64,000 nt of DNA, taken from assembly GCA_016946835.1 (NCBI GenBank), contig JACVTC010000018.1:1521501-1585500 (forward strand), read 5' to 3'. The number at the start of each line of letters is the position of its first letter. The stretch's first letter is position 1. Shown in pieces: positions 56,250 through 64,000 of this stretch. The position numbers and the translations under genes were made by a program. This DNA comes from Neocallimastix lanati (nom. inval.) (lineage: Eukaryota; Neocallimastigomycota; Neocallimastigomycetes; Neocallimastigales; Neocallimastigaceae). A model generated the notes under the pieces. The model was not told the origin of the DNA. It ran no database searches and saw only the letters and a list, made by a program, of their open reading frames with translations.

Positions 56250-59200
56250 TTCCCCCCTCAAACTAATTTTTCTTATGAAAAATTTTGTTTGTGAAATTTG
56301 TCATAAAAGGACCATTTTTATCTTTTGTTAAAACGTCTGCTAACATATTTTTAGTATCTATATATTCTAGTTTTACTTTTCCTTTTTCTATATTATCTTT
56401 ATCAAAGAAATATTTAATTGCTATATGTTTTAATTTTGGATTTATCTCATCATTTTCAATATTAGTTTTACTTGCAATATTCTCTGTAAATATTTTAATT
56501 GGTATTTTAAATTTAAATAATTCTTATAATATGTTTCTGATCCATAAAACCTTCTTAATACATTCAGATGTGCTTATGTATTCTGCTTCAGCAGTAGATG
56601 TAGCTACAATAGATTGTTTTTTAATTGTCCAACAAATAGGATTATTGCCCATCAAAATAATATTTCCAGATGTAGATTTCCTATCCTTTATATCTCCAGC
56701 AAAATCTGAATCAGTATATCCAATTATTTCGCCTTTACCATCATAGCATATTTTATAATTTTTAGTGGTATTTAAATATTTTAGTATGTGGGTAACCTTT
56801 ATCCAATCTGTTATTGTAGGTTTTTCAGATATTCTTGTGGCCTTTCCAACAGCGAAAGATATATCTGGGCGTGTATATTTTGCTAAATAGATTAAAGAGC
56901 CAATTGCACTTTTATAAGTAGTTACGTCAAAAGGTTTTTTGTTTTCTCCTTTAGTATTATCTCCTACACATGAAGTATTTTTTTTTTTGCATACATTAAA
57001 TTAAATGTTTCTAATAATTTTATTATAAAACCTTCTTGAGAAATATAATATTTATTATCTTCTTAATCAATTTTGATACCTAAAATATAATTAATTGGTT
57101 CAACTTTTGATACTTTAAAATTATTTTTAATAATATTAACTATTCTTTTAATTTCTTTATCTTCACCAGTAATTACATATATCATCAACGTATAAACCAA
57201 TAATGCCCAAAGTTTATTTTTAATTATTCTTTTAAAAATACATTTTTCCGAAATGAGTTGATGATAACCGTTGTTTACCAAAAATTTTGTGATAGTAATG
57301 TTCCACTGACTTCCGGATTGCTTAAGTTCATATAAGGCTTTATTCATCATCCAATATCCTTTTCCAAAATTAGGGTCGCCTGGCGGAATAGTAGTATATA
57401 TGTCCTTTTCAAAATGTGCATTTAAATATGCAGCTTTTATATCTAATTGAATCATATTCCATTTAAATTTTGAAGCTAAGGCAATAATTAATTTTAATCC
57501 ATCAATATTTAATGTAGGGGAGTAAGTTAAGTCAAAATCGATACCTTTTCTTTGTTTAAATCCTCTAGCCACTACACAAGCCTTTCTTTTGACAATTTTA
57601 TTGTCCGGACCAATTTTGTTAGTAAATACCCACTTTGTTGAAATTTAATTTTCATTTTTGTGGGCAAATTTTACGAATGAAAAAATTTTATTGTTATATA
57701 AATTACTTTATTCAACATTAATTGCTTTTTCCCATTCTAAATGGTTTTTACAATTTATTGCTCCATAATAATTTAAAGGAATATTTATAATTTTATTAGC
57801 AATAAATTTATTTGAAAAATCATTAGTATTTAAAGTATTTGAATTATTACTATTTTTATTTAAAACTTTGTAATGTTTACGTTTATTATTATAAGAATGT
57901 TTTTTGTATATTTTTCTTTTGAATAGAGAAATATGAGAATTAATAAAAGGATTTTTTTTAGGTTTATAGAATTTATTTTTATTAAGAATGTCTCTTATTT
58001 TTGAATAATTTTGTGTAATTTTCTCTGGACAATTATTATTTATAATTAAAGTTCTGTGGCCTTTAAGAGGGATTTGTTTATTTTTGTTTATAATATTATT
58101 GTTATTATTTTCATTTTCAATAGTTTTTTCTCCTGTATATTAATATTTGATTCATTTGAATGGAAATTTGAATTGCTATTAAAATTTAATTTATTTATTA
58201 TATGATCATTATGATTATTTGATATATTATCCATATAATTATTCCGTAGTATGATATTATTATTATTTATATCAATATTCATATTATTCGTATAATTTAG
58301 GTCAGATTGATTATTATTTAAGGTTTCATTATTAATTAAATTTTTATTGATTAATTTATTATTAAAATTATTTTGAGTATAATTAATATCATCAAAATTA
58401 TATAAACTTTCATTAATAAAATTTTTATTAATTTGATTATTATAATAAATATTTAAATAACTTGAAGAATTATTATTATTATTTAAATCATAATTATTAG
58501 ATTTTAAATTAAAATTATTTTGATTTTCATTTATTTTATTGTTAAAAATTAAATTATTTGAATTTGAATATAAATTATTTTCATTATTAATATTTTGATT
58601 ATTAGATAATATATTATTATTATTTAGTGAAATTAAATCATTGTTATTTTGAATATTCAATTTTAGATTTTAAGGTTTTTATGATAAATATTAATTTTTG
58701 AACTTATTCCTTATTCTTTTATTATTTTGATTCATATAAATAGAATCGTCATAGTTTAAATAATTATTATTATTTTTGTTGCTTATATTAAAATTTTCTG
58801 AACTTAAATTATTATTATTTTGTGTTCCATCATTTTTTATGTCAAAATCATTCAAATTTTTATTATTAAATTTTTTTTCACCATTTTTTGAAAAATTATC
58901 TTCTTCATTACCATCAACTGAGTAGAAATCATCATCACTATCTCCATTATTATTAGAGATAATGTTGATATTATTGTCTTTTTTATTGTTAACTCTACTG
59001 TCAGGATTATTATTTTCTTTAATAATATCATTATTATTATTTTGTTTAGTGTTGTTATTGTCATTATTTATAGGTGTAATGTCTGAAATATTTTTATTGT
59101 TTTCTGAATTATTTTTATTATTTTTTGAGTTATTTTTATTAATATCTGAATTATTTTCATTATTGTTTGGGAAATAAAAATCTTTATTGATTGTTGAATA

Positions 59201-61423
59201 TTTGCTTAAATTAAAGTCAAATTTTAAAAATGTTGGGTACTCATTTTTATCTGCAGCTGAATTAGATAAAGAAAAATTTGCAGGTTCATCTTCAATGCAA
59301 AATATTTCTCTGACAGAACGTAGATTATAATTATTAAAATCCATAATTAAATAACTATGAGTTTTTTCGTCAAATCCAAGAAAAATTCCTTTATTAGAGT
59401 TAGAATGAAATTTGCTTTTGTTTTGATCATAAATTTTGTAATAAGTTATACAACCAAAAGTACTTAAATGGCCTAATTTAACTTTTTTGTCATTAAATAA
59501 ATTATTTAAATATTTTAAAAATTTAATCATGATATCAATGGCTTCGCTTTTCCTTTTCATAAGGAAAATCCAACTTTTATGAGATTTTTCATCAATAAAA
59601 GTTATAATAAATCTCATTCCATTAATAGAATCATTAATGGGACCAATGATATTGGAATGAATAACCTCAAGAATATCGCTTGCTTTTGGCATTTCTTTAT
59701 TATGAGGTTTTCTTTTCATTTTAGATATTCTACAGTCAATACATAATGGTTCTTTAATATTATTTAAATTTAAATAATCATCTATATTTTCAATATAATA
59801 ATGGCCAAGTCTTCTGTGTCATATTAATTTACTATCATGATTTAATTTATATATATTGAAAATATAATTTTTAATATTTTGTTTTGTTTTATCATTATGT
59901 ATAGCAGTGATTAAAATTTCGTTATTATTAATAGAGTGAAAAGTTCCGATGGTATTATTATTTTTATCTATTAATGTGAGTTTAACTCTATTATCAGACC
60001 TTTCCGTTAATGCTTTAATGTCTATTTTGGCAAGTTCAATGCCACTAATAATATTCCTAGAAACTTCTTTAGAATATAATACACGTTTTAAAACGATTTT
60101 ATGACTATTAATAAAAAAATGGAATTCACCATAACCTTCAAAAACGCAAGAAGAGTTATTTGCGCATTTTAAAATACATTTCTCTTCTTTATAATTTATT
60201 AACAAACTTTTATCATTGGTTAGATGTTCTCCAGCACCAGAATCATATAACCAACTAGATTTATTATATTTATTCATCAATAAAACACCAGAATTTTTAA
60301 AAATGCACATATAATTTATAAAAGATTTAAAATATTTATCTTTATTTAAGTTTTTATTTTGAAATACATGTAATTTGTTATATTTATTATTATTATTATT
60401 TAACTCTTGTTTATCCTCAAGGAACATGAATTTTATATCTTCAAAATCTACATTAGAATTATAATAATTGTTAATGTCGTGTTTAGAAATATTTCAGGCG
60501 AATTTATATTCTTATTTATTATTGTTTTTATAGTTTTTACTATAGTAATTTTTATTTTTGTTATTTTTGTTTTTATTAAAATAATTATTATTTTTATCAT
60601 TTGAACACTTATTTAACATTTGTATAAATTTGCTATTTTTATTTTTTAAGTTGTACCAACACTCCTTTGTACTATGATTAGTTTTTTTCACAAATAGAGC
60701 AATATTTATTATTTTTATAATTGTTTTTATTTTTGATGGCTATTTTTCTTACTTGGTCTATTTCCATGGTATCATCATTTCTGTTATCATAATTCCAACC
60801 TTTAATATATGATCTTTTCTTCAGGTCGGCATCAATTTTGTTATAAAGAGAGTCAAAAGTTTCGTTTTGTTCCAAAATAAATTTTCCCATGTAGTCTTCC
60901 GGCAAGGCATTATAAAGATATTTGATTTTTTCTTCATCACTGATTCTAAGCTGGGAGCTATCCATAACTTTGAAAATATCCCTCATTTGGTCAAGAGTTT
61001 CCATAATTTTCTCTTCTTTACTGGTAGATAACGAATTAAGCCTAGATATCCAGTATGATGTGTCATTCTTGTCTCCGCCAAAATACTTTTTTAATTTATC
61101 CATTATATCTTTTGCTGATAATATCCCAGCAACCTTTTTGTGGATTTCTGGAGTAATAGAATGAAGTATCAAAGACCTGGCGATAGCATTTTTCATCAGG
61201 TGTTCTAGGTCTTCTTTTTTCTTCGGATCATCCACGTCTATGTCTTTAATTTTATTTTCCTTGGCGTATTCGGAGTCTTGTTCCTTTTGAAATTCTGTGG
61301 TTATTGAGTCAAACCATAATATGTAATTAGATGTTTCTTTTAGAACAATTAATGATTTTTCTTTATTCATTTTGTATTAATTAATAATATTATTCTCTCA
61401 AGATTTGTTTGTGACTCTTAATC

Positions 61424-61629
61424 TGTCAACCGACTTCCCCGGTAATAACTCGAGAAATAATAAAGTTTAATATAATTTATTTATTTATTTATTTATTTAT
61501 TTATTTTATATTTTTATTTTTAAAAGAGTCATCATTATATAAATTTATTTCATATATTATTTTATACATGAATACATAAATCTATACATATATATAAATC
61601 ACATGTTGTAAATTTCCTATTCTATTAAC

Positions 61630-61630
<1 letters not shown>
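61424..61630 (-). repeat. Copia LTR (5' LTR)
   Basis: 207 bp, with a longer TTTA tract than its partner. Confidence 0.88.
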
Positions 61631-61661
<31 letters not shown>

Positions 61662-61689
61662 AATAATATAAATAAATAAACTTAACAAT

Positions 61690-61741
61690 TTAGGTTTATA
61701 ATTAAATAATAGATTTAGGTTTATAATTAAATAATAGATAA
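61690..61741. repeat. Tandem repeat, two 25-bp units
   Basis: The unit TTTAGGTTTATAATTAAAT.. occurs twice in the short interval between two head-to-head copia elements. Confidence 0.8.
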
Positions 61742-61798
61742 TATAAATCATAAACATTTATGTAAAAAATAAACTTAAAATTTAAATTAACATTATTT

Positions 61799-64000
61799 AT
61801 GTTAATACGTAATTAAATGTAAATCATTAAATTTATCATGCGCATGTAAATAATCTCTTTATTCTTGTTTATTTACATGAAATAATTATAAAGTTTATAT
61901 AAAAATATTTGTTTATTCTTTAGACGAAAATTCGTGACTTTCGTCAATAAAATATTTTATAATAAATAAATAAATGTATGAATAATTAATAAATAAATAA
62001 ATTTCTTTAATAGATTAAGAGTCTCATTTGTACTCTTAACATTCTCATAAATCAGAGATAAAATAATATAAAATATCTTTAATAAAATAAAATAATAATT
62101 AAATAAAATATAAATAAAATTCTTTAATACAACACAAAATTGTTTTTAATAAAACACAAAATCATCATAATATTAATTTTAAATTAAAAAAAAAAATAAT
62201 AAAAATTTTTATGAACGAATCCTTATTTTTCAAAAAGAAAGCCATATTGAATGGCAAAAATTATAACATATGGTATGATAGTTTAAAAGATGTCCTCGAA
62301 AAAGATGGCTTAAGAGGAATATTTAATAAAGGATGTAGTAAAAGAAAAAGAAAAGGCCACAAATAGTAATGTGGATGATATAGAAAACGCAAAAAGGAAT
62401 AATACAAAAGTCCGCTACATCATAGAAAATACCATATGTACCAAAATTCATGAGAACATAATCGGAATGACTACCCCTTGTGAAATAATTGAATATTTAA
62501 AAGGGGAGTATAAACTCAACGAAAACGATATGACTCAATGGATGAATAAATTAAGAGAGGTAAAAGCGAAGAAAGAGGAAGATATTCCATTTACCTTAAA
62601 AAGACTATTTAAATTATTTAAAGGTATGGAATTTTCCGGAAATAATATTTCTGAAAAGGAAAAAAGTTAAATACATATTAAAATCATTGCCTACAAGCTA
62701 CAAAAAGAAAATAACATTAAATGGCAATGAAACTGCTGAAAATCTTAGGACCACCATCGTAAACGACATAAATACCTGGATTTATGTCGACGATGTTACC
62801 CAAAATGGAAATGACTCTGATGATCCAATGGATATAGATTATGCTGGGAAACTTGGACACAAAGATAGGAAAAATTTAAAAAGCAAGAACAATAATAAAA
62901 ATTTTCCCAAAAAAAGGAAATTCAAGTAAACAAAACAATAAAGATAAATTTAATAGAAATAAATATAACAATAATAATAAATTCTGTGAAATATATGAAA
63001 AAAGAGGCCATTCTACCAAAGAATGTAGATATAATCCAAGAAATCCAAAAGGATTATATAACAAGTACTACATTCAAGATGAACAAAAATACAGAAACAA
63101 TTATCATCCACATTATAATGGGCAAAATGGAAAAGCCGTTAGATACATTAATTTAAATAATGAATACAACGAAAATGTATCTTATGATGATATCCGCCCA
63201 ATGTTTTATAAATATTATGATCCTAAAAGCAAAGGAAAATATGTGGATGATGATGATTCAGATGAATATCAAGAATCTGAAAAATCAAATTGTTTCATAA
63301 ATTATGATAAAGAAGATGTTAAAAATAAAGTTTTAATTAAAAATAATATAACAACAAGAGTAGAAAATAAATTAAATTTAGTTAAAGAAATTTTTATAAA
63401 TAATATTAATAAAAAGGAAATAAATACAAATAATACAAATGAAAATTTTAATATTAATTACAATAAAACAGAAACATCAGAACGGTTATATGATTCAGGT
63501 GCTGGTGAATATATAACTTATAATCTAAGTCTACTTAAAAATTTTAAAAAAGAAAAAATAAAGTTAAGATGTACAAATAATACTTATTGTTATTTTGAAG
63601 GTTATGGTGAATTTGAATTTACTATTAATAATCACCATTTTAAATTAAATAAAGTATTATATTCAAAAGAAGTAGCTAAAAATATTATTAGTGGAGTAGA
63701 ATGGGCAAAACAAGGTGTTAAAACCTTGACAGAAAAGGATAAACACAATAGTATTATCCTTAAAATTTTAGATAACAACTATAATAATATTGCCACATTC
63801 CAAGCTAATAATTCCAATGAAGTTAAAATCGTAGCTACTCATTTCAATATTGAAAACGAAAGAAACAATAAGAATAATATTATGGCAATTCAAAATTTTC
63901 GTAATGCCGAAGAATTAATTTGGCATCTACGACTTGGCCATTTCTACCAAGAAGATTTAAAAAATTTCCTAAACCATCATGAAATTAACTTAGATAAGTG
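61799..64000 (+). mobile_element. Third Ty1/copia element, 5' part, runs off the window
   Basis: Proposed 5' LTR about 61799-62012 (starts TGTTAATACG; left edge uncertain because the partner LTR is outside). The primer-binding site GATTAAGAGTC follows directly (62013-62023). The plus strand then has gag from an ATG at 62211 (LNGKNYNIWYDSLKDVL), a CCHC knuckle (CEIYEKRGHSTKECR, about 62981-63025), an aspartic protease (RLYDSGAGEY, about 63485, and later IISGVEWAKQG) and the pre-integrase region (EELIWHLRLGHFY) near the end. The visible part has a few interruptions in gag; protease onwards is open to the window edge. The element lies head to head with the preceding copia copy. Confidence 0.8.

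Larger units (their letters stand above)
56052..61630 (-). mobile_element. Ty1/copia element with paired LTRs of about 200 bp, broken
   Basis: LTRs at 56052-56249 and 61424-61630 begin TGTCAACCG and end TTAACA. By eye they differ at about nine positions plus a TTTA-repeat length change, so this copy is older than the one at 43095-47933. On the minus strand: primer-binding site GATTAAGAGTC (61413-61423), gag (60678-61370, with the CSICEK knuckle region at its end), protease (59819-60427, around WLYDSGAGEHLTN), integrase (58691-59760), a very Asn-rich linker (about 57900-58660), reverse transcriptase (about 56850-57640) and RNase H (about 56290-56800). Polypurine tract GAGGGGGGAA is next to the 3' LTR. 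It is broken by roughly six to eight interruptions. Confidence 0.88.

Overview
Organism and character. The window is eukaryotic and extremely A+T-rich (well over 80% by eye). It has long homopolymer runs, simple-sequence arrays, Lys/Asn/Ile-rich proteins, Ty1/copia and Ty3/gypsy LTR elements and a non-LTR LINE. Together with a large family of ankyrin-repeat genes this best fits an anaerobic gut fungus (Neocallimastigomycota; Neocallimastix, Piromyces or Anaeromyces type). That placement is inference from composition and gene content. A dictyostelid was considered but fits the element repertoire less well.

Layout. The backbone is a one-strand (minus) cluster of eleven copies, Ank-1 to Ank-11, of one ankyrin gene family: 202-1157, 3854-5129, 12332-13677, 15455-16458, 19407-20291, 33083-34250, 36021-36243, 36557-38540, 41058-42350, 49379-50320 and 51871-53901. 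A full member has an N-terminal helical cap, a variable number of unusual 39-residue ankyrin repeats, a conserved linker domain, a highly charged E/K helix built from 63-bp units, and an almost constant C-terminal pair of ordinary ankyrin repeats. Ank-11 (676 residues) is intact. Ank-5 lacks the helix and C-terminal module and is followed on the same strand by a trypsin-like serine protease with a full catalytic triad. The two may be exons of one gene. Most other copies are broken by one or a few small indels, often in A/T runs. Copies share an upstream module (TATA-like GTATAAAAGG and an AGTTCCA/TGGAACT inverted repeat) and a downstream module (pyrimidine-rich block and a small stem-loop). 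Two upstream modules have no gene.

Mobile elements lie between the ankyrin genes. A LINE at 5535-9593 keeps a 13-bp target-site duplication and complete endonuclease motifs. Decayed or truncated relatives lie at 10240-11965 and 22961-23124, and a different LINE endonuclease fragment at about 48030-48357. Ty1/copia elements are at 43095-47933 and 56052-61630 (paired LTRs, broken inside) and about 61799-64000 (runs off the window), with an older remnant at 1740-2230. Old Ty3/gypsy remains lie at about 25438-32160 and 17586-18150. Younger elements sit inside heptamer or trinucleotide arrays. All three datable copia elements carry the same primer-binding sequence, matching the anticodon arm of tRNA-Lys(CUU).

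How it may work. Within the 39-residue repeats the variable residues are mainly the turn residue after Gly, the residue after PLL, and two residues before NNIE. The first and last of these are positions used for binding in designed ankyrin proteins. With a constant C-terminal module, tandem duplication and a protease-linked member, the cluster looks like a diversifying recognition family. That function is an inference from sequence pattern, not shown here.
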